This document shows positions 1 through 13,700 of a stretch of 64,000 bases of DNA, in pieces; the first letter of the stretch is position 1, and each line of letters opens with the position of its first letter. Location: NCBI GenBank assembly GCA_003991915.1, contig RQTK01000097.1:253821-317820 (forward strand). The letters are read 5' to 3'. Source of the stretch: Elysia chlorotica (lineage: Eukaryota; Mollusca; Gastropoda; Plakobranchidae). Below the pieces are notes generated by a model. The model had not been told where the DNA came from and searched no databases. It was given only the letters and a program-made list of their open reading frames with translations. A program made the position numbers and the translations under genes.

Positions 1-698
1 ACAGCATCAGCACCATCATCCTCATCACTGCCCTCAGCTACACAATCAGCATCATCATTATCGGCGCCAGCATCATCATCGTCATCATCAGTACCGCACT
101 CGGCACCATCATCGACTATGGTTCCCTCGGCGGTGTCGAGTAGCGCCGGCTCGGGCAGTGTGGGCGTGACGTCATCTTCCATCGCGCCACCCGCCGTCTC
201 CTCCAACGGACCTCTCTCGTCGTCGTCGTCGTCGTCGCTCACAAACCACCCCGTCATTGTTCTCACAGACGGCAAAGACGCTACCAACATCAGCACCGCT
301 TCAGCAGCAGCAACAACCACCACCGCCAACAATTCCACTGCCGCCGCCTCCTCATCATCGTCGTCATCCAGCGCCGCCATCACTAGCGCCGTCAACAACA
401 TCATCAACAACAATAACAACAACGGCAGCGGCACGCCTGCCGGCAAAGACTCCACCACCATCACGGCCAGGGATAGCAGCAGCAACATATCAAGGTCAAG
501 GCCGCACACGGCGTCGCCTAGCAGCCGGCACGGCACGCACAGCCGACACGGCGCCGCGCCGAACCGGAAGTCTGGCTCGCACCGTTCGCGGTCGGGCTCC
601 CTGGCCAGCCGGAGTAGGTCAAGGTCGCACGGATCTAGGTCATCCAGCAGCAGGTCTGACTCTTCGGGGACGAGCCGGTCAACGTCGCCGCATAGGAG
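1..698 (+). CDS. SPEN: SPEN exon: Ser-rich and Arg/Ser-rich linker between RRM1 and RRM2 (left-truncated)
   Basis: The frame through ATG 118 is already open at base 1, so that ATG is internal and the exon continues left of the window. It encodes a poly-Ser/Ala/Thr/Asn segment, then an Arg-Ser region (SRSRSRSHGSRSSSSRS). Human SPEN has the same kind of linker between RRM1 and RRM2. The exon ends in phase 2 at CATAGGAG|GTAGGG. The trinucleotide-repeat content (tcg, agc, aac) makes its length likely polymorphic. Confidence 0.85.
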
Positions 699-738
699 GT
701 AGGGGGCTGGTCTGGTTCGTCTGTCTCTGCCACTCAAT

Positions 739-793
<55 letters not shown>

Positions 794-1584
794 AACCATT
801 TTGTGATTATATCCTACGTCGTCTCGTTCTTCTCTCATGTACTTTCCTCCCTTCACCCCTGTTTCTGTCGTAGACACCCACTCTTCTTTGCTCGTTGACT
901 GGCCTTTCAACCTACTTTTTGAATCTCGCTACCTATCTTTGTCACCTTCTCTCTCTCTCTCACTCTTCCTTCCCCACCTTTTCATAGACGTTCTCTCGCT
1001 GTATATGAACCATTTGTGTTCTCTTGACACACACATACACACACAACTCTAGACAGTAAATATTACTTTCCCGGTACCCATTTAATTCGCCAGTGGAGCC
1101 ATACAAACACAGGGGAATGCAGTCTCTCCTCCTTAAATTACTGATACATCGGTCTAATTGGGTCAAACGATCCTTATTTTTTTCGAAGGGAAACATTTAT
1201 TTTGCTCCATCTGCATCACTTAACTACTCACTCATTCAATCACTCATCACCTACTCATTCATCTACTCATTCAATCACTTGGACGATAAACAACAACAAC
1301 AACAACAACAAATGACCTTGACCTGACGTGCGGCTTGTGAAAGTTCAAGGACAGAGTGGCCAAGCTGTGGGACTCAGAACTTGATGACGTCACTCCAGTC
1401 CCGCCAATGACGCTCTTCACTTCCGGCAAGCGGATGCAACTCTCCGACACTCGCCTCACTTCGGGTTTTCTCGAGTTATTTCCCTTCCTCTTCCGACCCC
1501 AGGAGGAACTGCGGCTTCTGAACTGTCTGGCCTTCGTTCCTGGAAAACAACAACAATAACAACAATAATAGCAGAATCAAGATT

Positions 1585-1616
<32 letters not shown>

Positions 1617-1653
1617 AAATAATAAAAGCACCAACAATATTAACAACAACAAA

Positions 1654-1729
<76 letters not shown>

Positions 1730-4700
1730 TTTAATCACTCATCCACTGATTATGAACTTTTATTCCGGATAATTTTATTGTCTTCCTTATTTTCGGTACG
1801 GGCAGGCCCAAATAACTTTGGTACCGTACTTGGTAGATAAAGATTCTACCCGTCCTACCGTTTGTTTCTCTTTAAAGTTTGATACATCTTAACGTGGCTT
1901 TAATTATTATCTTTTGCACAGCAAATAGCCTGGCATGAGAATCAAAACCAGACACGGGCAAACATAACATGAAAAATTAGACTAACATCCGTTCCATAAC
2001 GAAAATCACCACAGGGATATCGTTATAAAAGTCACCAGATCTCTGACTAGCAATGTTAGAAAACCGAGTAAACAGTATCAGTTCCAGTAGGGTAACTCTG
2101 CCTAAACCCAACCCTTTCTTCCCTCCCTTTGGTGGTCTAATGGATTCTTTAGATTCCTGAACCAGGAACTAGCTGGAACAACTAGAAATCTAAGTACTCG
2201 TAGATCGAACTGCCACACAGAATATGGCATAATTACATCCATATAACAACGCCTTTTTGTGGTAAACGAGTAAAGGACTTATTTACTTCTTCACCGAAGT
2301 CAAGGGTATCTCTAAATAATAATAATAAAAGATTCTTATTTTGAAGTAAGCCTATAACAAGGTGTAGCTTATGAAAAAGACCTTTTTTTGGAGTTAGTTT
2401 TGACGTGGACGCTCATAATATAAGTTATTTGTTGTGCAAAGGTAAAGTTGCTATTGATTAAAATGATTATAAATGTAAATGTTACATGATTAGACGTACA
2501 TAATTATAGAATACTAAAAAAAACTTGTTTAATTCGACCGTTGTCATTGAAATGAAATCGAATATTTCATATTTATAAAGGTGTAAACTTGTTTAAATTG
2601 TACATTTGCATAAATAAAATACCATGTTTTACATGAAGAATCATTAATATTCTTGAAAATCATCTCAGCAAAAAATATAAACAGATGATCTTAGTAAAAG
2701 TAAAAGTAAAACACACTAAAATTGTTATGCTTAACACGTGTTGTGGACTTTCTAAAAAATAATTTAAACCAAACTGACGAGATAATAATGTAGAAATCTT
2801 TGTTTATTTTTTATTCTCATTCTCATTAAATAGTTCTTTGTCCACAAAACAAAGATGCACCACCTTCTTTCAAGAAGTAAAAAATCCACTTCTTCTCAGT
2901 CTGTATTATCCAATTAAATTTTTTTTACAATATTCTTGCATCACATTGATTCAAGAGTTTTTATTTTTTCTCTGACCATAAAAAAAATAATTGACACAAC
3001 AGTTAAGGATTAGAAATCTGACATTAGCAATCCCTTCTTGCAGATTGCATACATATGTTTATATTAATTCTTTATGATGTCAGAAAATAAAGCCCTGCTC
3101 TTTTTATGCTTGAATGGGGCCTTTAATCTTTATCAATGCCCTTTTAGTTTTATGATCGTCTATCTGTTGTCTTCTCTCACTCTTCTTCTTCCTTATTCAC
3201 AATTTATTGCGTGCAATAGATGGATGACATTTTTATGAACAGGTCTTTTATATAATTATTCTATTATTTGATTAAACCAACAAATACTAAAGAAACAACA
3301 GCATCAACAATATTATTACAGACAACAACAACTACTTAGCAAATTATGCCTCCTAATCTATATCGCCCAAAATGAATTTTATGATGTTATATTCAAACCT
3401 TCATATCAACTAAACTTAAACTTTCCCCAACCACTGTCCACTCCATCGTCCAGTTTCTCCAACAGCACGATGCGTCCGCAGTCGATGGTGGGTGCGTCGA
3501 GGCTGGTGAGCAGCTCTGATGCCAAGGACTTGCACGTCCGGCGCTCGGGCGAGGACAGCAGTGCGACCGGTGATGCTGACAGGCGCTCTTTGGGAATCTG
3601 TGTCACGGGGCTGCCCATGCGATCAACAGGTCCGTGGTTGCTGGGGTTGATTTAAGTCAAATGTGAAAAGTCAAAGTTGTTTCGAGGTTTTATTAAAAAA
3701 AAATAATGACCTTTTTTTCCCCTGGAGAAATTGAAGCACTCTCCTTGTTAAACTTCTCCTGTGTCTCAGGAGACGTCCTATACAGCAAATTTATCTATCA
3801 AGTGAAAACATTTTATACATTTGCATCTGTAAAGCTGGAAGGAGAGAATATATATTGAAAATGCTATAATATTTAGAACTACATTATTTCAATGCAGGTG
3901 TTGATTGAAAAATGTACTTTTAATTGCACTGCACACGAGGTAGAATTATGCAATTATTTTTGTTGTTTGATTAAAGCCTGCAATGTAACCTATTTATCCC
4001 GATCAGACTCGAGAGAGGTTTTATTAAAAATAAAATAAAAATAATGAACTTTTTTCTTCTGGAGAAATTGAAGCACCCTTCCTTTGTTAAACTTCTCCTG
4101 GATTTTAGGAAACATGATATGGAGCAAATTTATCTATCAAGTTAAAACATTTTATACATTTGTATCTGAAAAGCTGGAAGGAGAGAATGTATTGAAAATT
4201 CTATAATATTTAGAACTACATTATTTCAATGCAGGTGTTGATTGAAAAATGTACTTTTAAGCGCACTGCACACGAGGTAGAATTATGACATTATTTTTGT
4301 TGTTTGATTAAAGCCTGCAATGCATCCTATTTATCCCGATCAGACTCGAGCTTGCGTGACGGGCTGTATCACGAGTACAAGAAGCACGGGAAAGTGACCA
4401 CTGTCCAGATCTTTGGCGAGGGTGACAACCGCTGTGCAGTGGTCAGCTTCAGGAAGTAGGTCATATTTAAATCTCTCTGGCTTTGCTTGTGACAGTTATG
4501 CTTTAGTAAATACTGTAATAAAAGATCTTAAAAAGCAAATCGGATAACATATATACTCCCAGTTAATTAGTTGTGTATCTGCCCCTATAATATGACTTGC
4601 AACATTTCTCTGTATGGCAGCCGTATTCGCCAGTGTTTATACATGTTCTTATAGACTCTTTGATCTGTCTCATCCAACAAAGTTTTTTTCCAGAATTAAA

Positions 4701-7700
4701 TGGACAGAAGTGGTTACCACAATTGTTTATTATGTTCAAAGAATTATTATGCAGAATGTCGAGAGAGAAACATTCAGTTTGAAGGATATTTGTTTGTTGG
4801 ATGATTAGTGCTCTAATGTTTGTGTCATTTATAGACCACTTATGCCTCATTAGAGTCATATCAAGATTCATAAGGTCCTAGATGAATATGTACACGCTTC
4901 AACATAGTCTAATATAAAAATCATTTATTTTTAATTTATTTTTGTGCAACAACTTTGCAGACCAGATAGCCTTTACTACGCTTACTTTTCTGATGTGCCT
5001 TAAATCCAAACTCTAACTCTAACTCTTAACTCTAACTCCACAGACCGGAGGACGCGTCAAAAGCGCTGGAGGCTTCTCAGGGGAAGACATTTTTTGGTGC
5101 CAAAATCAAAGTGACGTCCCACGAAGGCGTTGGTAAGTTGGGTGGGATGACACCAGTTGTTGTTTCACGTCGGTTCTTCATTTTGTGAGTTTAACTGAAA
5201 CTTTTATATATCAAAAAAATGTAAAGAATTGTTGGACCTTAATATTATGGTAAATCGTTCAAATTTTTTCTCTCTCGTCAAATGTTAAAAAGAGACAATC
5301 AGGTTAGGTCAGTTCTGTTGATGCTACATGTATGTACTCTTTTAATATGATGCTAATGCAACACATTTTGTTCCGAATTGCAGAAGTTGACGACACCGAC
5401 CGATCAAGCGACAACGACAGCATGGATGAGTACCACCAGAAGTCGACGCGGACGCTGTTTGTCGGGAACCTTGAGAAAGAAACGACCACACAGGACCTCA
5501 TTGACAAGTTCCGCCAGTTTGGGGAGATCATTGTAAGTTGTGGGGCACAGAGTCTTACAGAGAAATTCTACTGTCTGATCCAGGCTTGTAAACATGTAGC
5601 AGAGAGGTTATATTAATTTGATAGTACAAGAGACATCAATTGCTTAGTAGGAGGGAGGGGGGGTGCGGTAACCCTGAATATCGACTGCTGAGCAGAAGGT
5701 CTGTGGTTCGAGCCCTGCTCTGGCAATTTCTTCCCCTAGTCTTGGGGTCTGTCCACAATATGGCCTATACAGTGCTGACGTTGGACGTTAAACAACAACA
5801 CATACCAATACTTAGCTTATTGTAAGCCATGTGCTATCGAGTCTTAAGGGTAATGTCAATGTTCAATGCAGGCTTGCTTGTAAACATGTAGTAAGGTGAT
5901 TTGATTGTATGAGACATCAATTGCTTAGTCAATAGAGGACTGGAATGGCTATAAGGAGTCTCGAGATTAGAATATCAGCTGATGCTACACATTTAGCGCG
6001 ATAGAAATCTGCATCTCTTATAGTATTCTATGGGAAAACCATGAGATACAAAAATATTAAGTTTCTTTTTTTCTTTTCTTTTCTTTTTTTTTTTTAGTAC
6101 GCCTTACGAGGCATGTTTTAAGAAATAAGTTTATAGTTTTTTTGTTTTATTTTAACAGAAAAGAAATGATAAAAAAAATTTATTTTTTAAAGTATTCATG
6201 AGTTAAATGGGATGGTGGAAGATACAAAAAAATTAAAAAATTTTTATTATATGATTGACAGTTTTATAATTTTTTTACCATTTTTAACAGGATGTGGATA
6301 TAAAGCGCCAAGGTGCGACCACAGCCTTTGCCTTCGTGCAGTATGTGGACATCGCAAGTGTCGTGGCTGCATGGAGAGCGATGGAGGGGGAGCACATAGG
6401 CATCAACAAAATCAAGGTAAATATAGTATTCATCCACACTTAGGCATACATTTTTTTTTTTTTTTAACAAAAGATTCATGCAAAAAAATAATGTTGTAAC
6501 TTTCTTTTCCTTTTTTGAGGCATAGTGGGGTGCAAACTAATTACTTGATTTCTAACAATATAGATGCTTTTCAATATATTTCTAAATTATAAGCTTTGAC
6601 TCATAAACAAGTCGAGAAGCGATGTTTGAAATGCTAAAATAATCTTTTAAAAAGAAGTGAACAAAGCAAGTAATATAGAGAAACAAAACAGCAAATTGCT
6701 AAGTCTTAATAAGACTTTACATTAATCTAAGACAAAAAATTAAGAACAATTCTGTTTTCTCATTTAAAGTTAAAGAACTCTAATTGTATCGCTCCATAAA
6801 ACTGGAACTCTTCAATAATTTCAATGCCTTTTCCAGCTGGGCTTTGGCAAGAGCATGCCGACTTGCTGTGTTTGGCTGGACAATATCCCAAACGACATGT
6901 CGAATCGAGCACTGCGGAGTGCACTGGGACGCTACGGGGAGATATCCTACTCGTTTGTCGACCGCCACCGCAACAAGAGTCTGGTCTGCTTCAACTCGTT
7001 CGAGGACGCCCAACACTGCGTCAGCGACATCAAGCAGAGGCCGCACTTTCTGCACACAAAGAAAAAGCTACAGGTCAGCAGAGAATGTTGTCACAATGTT
7101 ATGTGTAGAAATAGAATAAACCCTTTTTAACTAATTTTTTTTTGGTTGGTGTCAGTATTACATGAGAGGGGCGCGGTAGCCTTGAAGTAGGACATCAGCA
7201 GGAGGTCTGTGGTTCGAGCCCTGTTGATTTAGCCCCTCTCTTGCAACTTCATCCCCTACTGGTTGGGTTGGTGTCAGTATGATGTGGCCGAATGAGACAG
7301 GAGTCATGGTATCCCCGCCCTGTCTCATGTGTGGCAGCACATAAAATTGTTGGTGGCAGTCTTTGGGCCCGTCCACAATATAGCCTGTATAGTGCTCATG
7401 TTGGACGTTTAACCAACTCAACTGCAATTACCTGAAGGTGTCAAACATTAGTCTTGGGGGCCCATCTACAATAAAGTTTATAATGCCGACTGTGGATGCT
7501 AAACAACAACAAAACAAACAGTTTATCATGATTAGCTTAGTCTTGGGTATCCTACTTTGGCATCACATTTGCAATATTACTTAAAGATACTGCCTTTGTA
7601 TGTAAAGAACCCAACTCTTACCAACTCTTTATCCTCCCCACAGATTGACTTTGCAAGCCGGGAGTGTCACACAGACTTCCTGGACATCTACCTCCTTAGC

Positions 7701-10700
7701 CCAGTCGAGGCTCGATCGCTCTCACCGGACGAGAGCCGCGTCCACAAGTTCCGCTCACAGAGAGGCGTCGACAACTACCAGGATGATGGGTACAGGCAGC
7801 ATCATTTCCTCTTCTTTTTGTTTGCTCTGCCTTTCTCTTCTGTTGGACTCCTAATCAGGATGTGCCCAGTTCGAAACAATGTATTTGTTCGATTTCGTCC
7901 CCCGCTGGGTTGTCTATTATAAATACAATAGATAATATCTTTAACCCACACTTAAATGTTTTCTTTTTAATAACACCCCCCCCATAAATAAATAGATAGA
8001 TAGATAGATAGATAAATATCTTTACCCATACATGAAGGTGATTTTTATTTTACAATACACCCCCCCCCCCTTCACATTTTATAAATATACGTTAACAAAT
8101 ATCTAGCAATATATGTATACCTGTTTTTGTTTATTTAACAATATATATGTCTGTCTTTTATCAGCAAACATTCAACAATATATATTTCCACGGTCTAATC
8201 TCACAGATCGCCGTCCACCTATGGCTTCAACTCCACCCGTGGCGGAGGCAGTGTCTTCAACGCGCCTCGAAACAGCAGCAGAAACAGCAGTACGTCTGGG
8301 AGCAGGCGAAGCCGAGCCTTCAACGATTACCCAGAGGAAAACCATTCGAGTTCTCGGCGGTCCTCAAGGTTAGTAGTTAAGCCCGAGCTCTATAATGGAC
8401 AAGAGTATAGCCGTTATATTGCGAACGTTGCAACAAACAATACCTATAGGACAACACAGTTTAGTCGTCAGTTTGTTTTTGTTTCCATCACCCTGTTTAA
8501 TTATGTAACTTTTTAGATTTATCACAAGAAGATACGTTCTTACTACATAAAAAAGTAAGAATATTATTTTGTATGTCTTGTTTTTTAAATGAGACTTTAA
8601 TGTGTAAAAGAGTCATGAGCTGAGTGTATTGGATGGGATGCTCTATAAATCATCTGTATTAGTAGTAGTTTAACCTGCGCTCTATAAAGCAAAACAGGGT
8701 TTGTTTGTCTGTTCGTCTTTCTGTGGATGTCCATGACCTTCACCTTGCTAAATTATGATCAGCCTGTAGGTAGCGTTTTGAACTGCCAATCATTTTGTTA
8801 CACAAATATTTCAAATAATTTTACTTTTTGTTGAAAGTGCCTGATATTTAGTAGTGATCTACCATGGTTTTTTTTTTTATCTGTTCAGGTTTGGCTTTGG
8901 TTGTCTCCATGCCTGCCAATCTGTCAAACCTTGTGTGATAGCTAAGGTCACTTTGTGAGACCTCCATTGCCCATACCAGGTTTTATTTAAATCCTCGAAT
9001 CCACAGCTTAAATAAGATTTCTGTTTATAATGAAAATTCTTGAACTTAAAATATTTGGATAAATCAAAATGTCTTTCTTATGTGATGTAATTAAAAGTAC
9101 TGCTCTTAATGTAATTTTTAACATTAACTATAGAAATATCTGCCATATGTTACCATTAAACCTCTTTTTCCTTTTTTTTTTCCCCAGGAGAGAAGATTTT
9201 AGTACTGGAGGCGCATTTTACTCTAAAAGCGGTGACGACTATGACGCAGTTCTTCGGGAGTATGGCCACAGCCAGAGGGAACGCAGAGAGCGAGACCAGA
9301 GCCCTCGCAGGGTGGACAGCCAATCACGGCGCGGCTCGAGGGACGTGTCCCTGGACCGCTACGACGATCAGCGATCAAAGGACAGGGCTGCGTCATCGGT
9401 ACACAACAGTCGAGACACGAGCCCCAGCAGTGAGCACAACTCGTTCCGCTCGGAGTCTCACCGGTACCGGTCATCCAGGGACGAGAAGTACTCGTCCAGG
9501 ACAGAGCGGTACACCGAGGACTCTAAGGGCGAGGGCAAGGACTTTGATGTCCTGGCAACACACAGCCACCGCAGCAGTCGCATGGCGTCGCCACAGTACA
9601 TCAACTCCAACAGCATGCACAGTCACGAGAGTGACTTCGGCACCCGCAGAGGGTCACGGGCTGGGTCACGCGGGTCACCGTCACAGTCACCTGATGTGAC
9701 CCTCGTTGACGATACCTACAGTACCTCTGCCCGGGGGGGTTTCTACCCGGAGGATTACAAACGCTCAGTGGTGGCTGACGATGATATTGGCTCACCTTAC
9801 TCTTCCTCCAAAAGGCGCGATGTGATAGACATTGACTCGGCCTCGGCCAAGTCGCGATCGCTGGCCCTGCTCTCCAACAACAAGCTCGGGGCCGAGGTGG
9901 CCAAGACGGCAGCAGAGAAAGGGCGAAAGCGCATTTTTGATGAAAACTTGTCCGCTTCAACTGTTGCCGCCTTGGACCAGAAACTCCTGAGGAAGTTGGA
10001 GAAATCCTCGCCTCTGTCTGGCTCGGAGAGGGAGAAGGCGCGCCACATGTTCGGCAAGCTCAATTCCGGCAAGCATCGGTCTGGAGGGGGCACAGTGGGT
10101 AGCCCTGGAGGACTTTCCAGTGGGGGGAGCCAGGGAGGGGGTTCAGAGAACGGCTCTGCTGGCGAGGACCTCCACCACCTCCACCAGCGCAAGCAGATCC
10201 TGCTCATGCAGATCAAAGAGCTCGGGGACGATGCTGGGGCGGGGGCTGCCTTGGTGGGAGGAGCTGGGACCACCAGCGATTCAGACTCCCCCCATTTCGT
10301 CAAGTCTGTGGCGGTCAAGGACGCCTTGCGAAGGTCAGGTCGGACTCACGACGCATCCAGCAAGACGGATGAGGACCGGCTCGCGTGGCGGGCGGATAAG
10401 CTGCGTAGATCCACGGAGATCAGGAGATCGGACAGCAGGGGACCGTACTATCCGTCCCGAGAGGATCGCGTGTTAGGGTTTGATGAGGAGGGTTCCCTTG
10501 AGGGCAACCACAGTGACTCGGATTACGATTCTGAAAAGCAGAGGTCCAAACGTCGGAGAGCGGAGGCAGCGCGGGATAGCGAGTCTGTGAAGTCAAAGGA
10601 TTACCACAGGCAAGGCAGTGTGGAGTTGAGTGATTCTGAGGATTTTGACAAGAAACCCGACATCAGCGCTCGACTAAACAGTTCTGCCCTGGAGGGGGGC

Positions 10701-13700
10701 AGATCAGGCTGTGATATTCGATCAAATTCTCTGGGCTCTAATCATCTCTATGAGGATAAAACATTGGATATGTCAACTTCTCCTTGTGATAACGGTGATC
10801 TTTTCAAAGACAGGCTTAGTGATAAGGATATTCTTGTGATAAATAAGCACCGAAACTTGTCCAAATCAAACGCTTCGTACCTTTCTCGGAAGAACTGGAG
10901 CAAAGAGCACAATTCTGTCAGGGAGACGAGTCCCGTCAACTGCTTTAGTCCGGCGCTCAGCGATCGGGGGGAGGAGGAGGACTCGGTCGCGTCCAGCAGT
11001 CTGACCGAGAAAAGTTCCAAACACCCGTCCTCCCCCCCTGCGTGGAAGTGCGCCCTGCTAGCCTCCCCTGTCCCGCAAGACAATGACTCTGACCCGGACC
11101 TCAGCTATCTCAACAACTTCGAGCCTGCGCCTGACCCCCTGGACGATGACATGGATGACGAGTGTCTGTCGGACAGCAGTCTGGTGGGCGGAGAGAAGCC
11201 CCCCGGCCCCGAGCCTGGCGAAGCCTCGTACGAGGAGCGGATCAGGGCCATCGATCGGTTTCTCAACATGGTGCCCAGCAGCAAGGTGTCCCAGGAGTTT
11301 TCCCTGGGCGGAGGCCTGTCTTCGTCCGCAAGTCTGGCCAGCACCAAGGAGGCCACCAACAATAACGATGGGGGCGCCGCGACCAACCTCTATGCCAAGT
11401 ACAGGATAAGGAAGAGGGAGGAGGGAACTGCTGTAGGGGGGGCTGCCGATGTGGCAGGGGTGGATAACTCCAGCGTTATAGAACAGCCGTCTCTGATAGT
11501 GCAGCGCGTTCTGTCCAAGAAGAGCATTTTGGACCAGGACTTCAAGCGCCTGGAGCAGTTCAACAAGTACGACTCTAGCTCAGGCATTCTCGGCAGCACC
11601 AGTGGAAACACCTGTGGCGTTCTCAAAGACATGCCTCAGCTTATGCTCCCCACTTCAGCGTCGACAACTTCACTAGCGGCGATGATAAAAGAAGAGCCTC
11701 TGGAATCGCCACGCTCTTTAAGCTCAAAACTGGCGCCCCCTTCCTCAGCATTATGGCCGCCTCTGTCACCGTCTGTGAACCCAGTGACTACGTCATCGTC
11801 CGTGCTACAACCGACCGTGACGACCTCTATGGCTGGTTCGACGCTGGCCATCTCCTCATCCTCATCATCGCTATCATTGCCATCATCATCAATCCCCTCT
11901 GCCCTAGGCAGCAGCTCGCGAGCTCTCACAACCTCCAGTGTCAGCGCGCCCATAAGCTCAATATCTGTTTCGTATGAGAATTCGTTGGATAAAAGTAGTG
12001 TCAAGACTTCGAGTGTGACTTTGAAGACAAGCAGCTCTAGTAGTGGTAGTAGTAGTAAAACGGTAGGGCCGCAGTCCAATTTGTTGTCTTCATCATCGTC
12101 ATCTTCGCCGTTGTCATCAATATTATCTACAGTGACAACCAAGCACACATCTGTCGTTTCTTCGTCAGTATCATCATCCTCATCCTCAATACCAGTTTTG
12201 GTTTCATCTTCCACGTCTCATGTTTTAAATGTGAAGCATTCGTCTAGTTCTGCCAGCTCTGTGTCCTCTTCATTATCCTCATCCGTATTATCTTCAACAT
12301 TGTCAAACTCGTCGTCTATTCAGATTAAGCCAGAAATCTCATCATCACAATTTCCCACGTCATTGACGTCATCATCATCATCATCATCAGTTACCCTGTC
12401 AGTGACGACGTCAGTCACCAGCTCGGCTCGATTGTCCAGCTCTATCCACCCTGTGTGTCCACCTGCCACGCTGACCGCCCCAGTCAGGCCATCATGTGTA
12501 GTGACCAGTGGAGGGGATCTAACCACGCCGGCCGCAGCTCCGTTTACCCAGGGACATTCATCCAAGTCGCAGCTCGTGCCCACCTTGGGCCAGGAGGCGC
12601 CACTGTTGTCGTCATCAGGGTTTGACCCAGAGCCAAGGGAGGCAAACAGCACTGCCTCAGACTTGTGCCCCCGCCTGCCAGGGGACCACAGGTCTGCAAA
12701 GGTCACGGCCGGACACGCGCCCGACGAGAAGAAAGATCCGAACCATCCATCCTCGAAGTCTGGTTCCGCAGCGGTGACAACAAACAGGTCGGGCAACAAC
12801 CCGGAACTGACCATCAACCTGTGGGGGAGCAAGGCTGACCAGACGTCGGCAAACGCCGAGGACAATACCTCCTCAAAGTCGTCCAAGTCAACTGTCCTGC
12901 TGTCCAAACCGGAGGTGGTCACTCCCGACATCGAATCTCCGGTGTCGGTCAAGTCTGGAACGTCCAGCACAGACTCTGTCCCTTTGTCTTCCCTGGACAC
13001 GAAACCTTGCATCGCAGTCTCTGAGGAGAAGACTGCCAACCTGTTGAGTGCGGACCACGGAGGTGCGCAGGTGAAAGTGGAGCCAGTCTCCCCAGCCAAG
13101 AAAAGCATTGAGAATATTCCCAAAGAGAACAACACTGACGGCAAGGACCATAATGACAAGACCAGTTCCATTTCCAACATCCTTGTGCCAAAGAAGTGTG
13201 AGTTATCTGTCCCTGTGTCAGCCACACAGGCCACGGTGTTGACAGTCAGTAGCAAAAACTGTCCCGAGAAAGACGAGAAACTGTCATCTTCTGATCTCTG
13301 TCCACTCCCGAAAGGAAAGCTAGACTCTATATCTCCATCTTCATCTGCGTCATTGGCTATCAAAGATGAAGACGGATCAACGTCAGCTCTGCAGACGTCC
13401 AGACCATCTTCATCGAGTGTGTCAACCACATCATCTTCTTCCAGCATGGCACCAATAACATCGGTGACTTCAACAAAGCCGTCCACAGACAAAAGTGAGA
13501 AGAAAACGCCGAGCAAACCGAGCGCTAGGTCTTCAGCCTCAGGCAGGACGGAGGCGCTCTTCGCTCCAGACGTGAAGCTGGAACAACCTCAGCAAAAGGC
13601 GACCTCCTCCTCCTCCTCATCCTCTAAGGATAGCAAGCACAGAGACGGCCACAAGGCCTCGTCGCAAAGTGGAGGCAGCAAACCCTCGTCTATTTCTGGG

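Larger units (their letters stand above)
699..3465 (+). other. SPEN intron with CT and AAC microsatellites
   Basis: No conserved coding exon is seen. It contains (CT)n at about 740-791, (AAC)n at about 1541-1731, a GC-richer patch at about 1320-1545 with promoter-like motifs (see findings), and AT-rich unique sequence after that. The small ORFs over the microsatellites are repeat artefacts. Confidence 0.6.

Noticed and set aside
1476..1730. Long poly-Leu frame on the minus strand
   Set aside because: It is the reverse reading of an (AAC)n microsatellite in an intron, with no conserved sequence.
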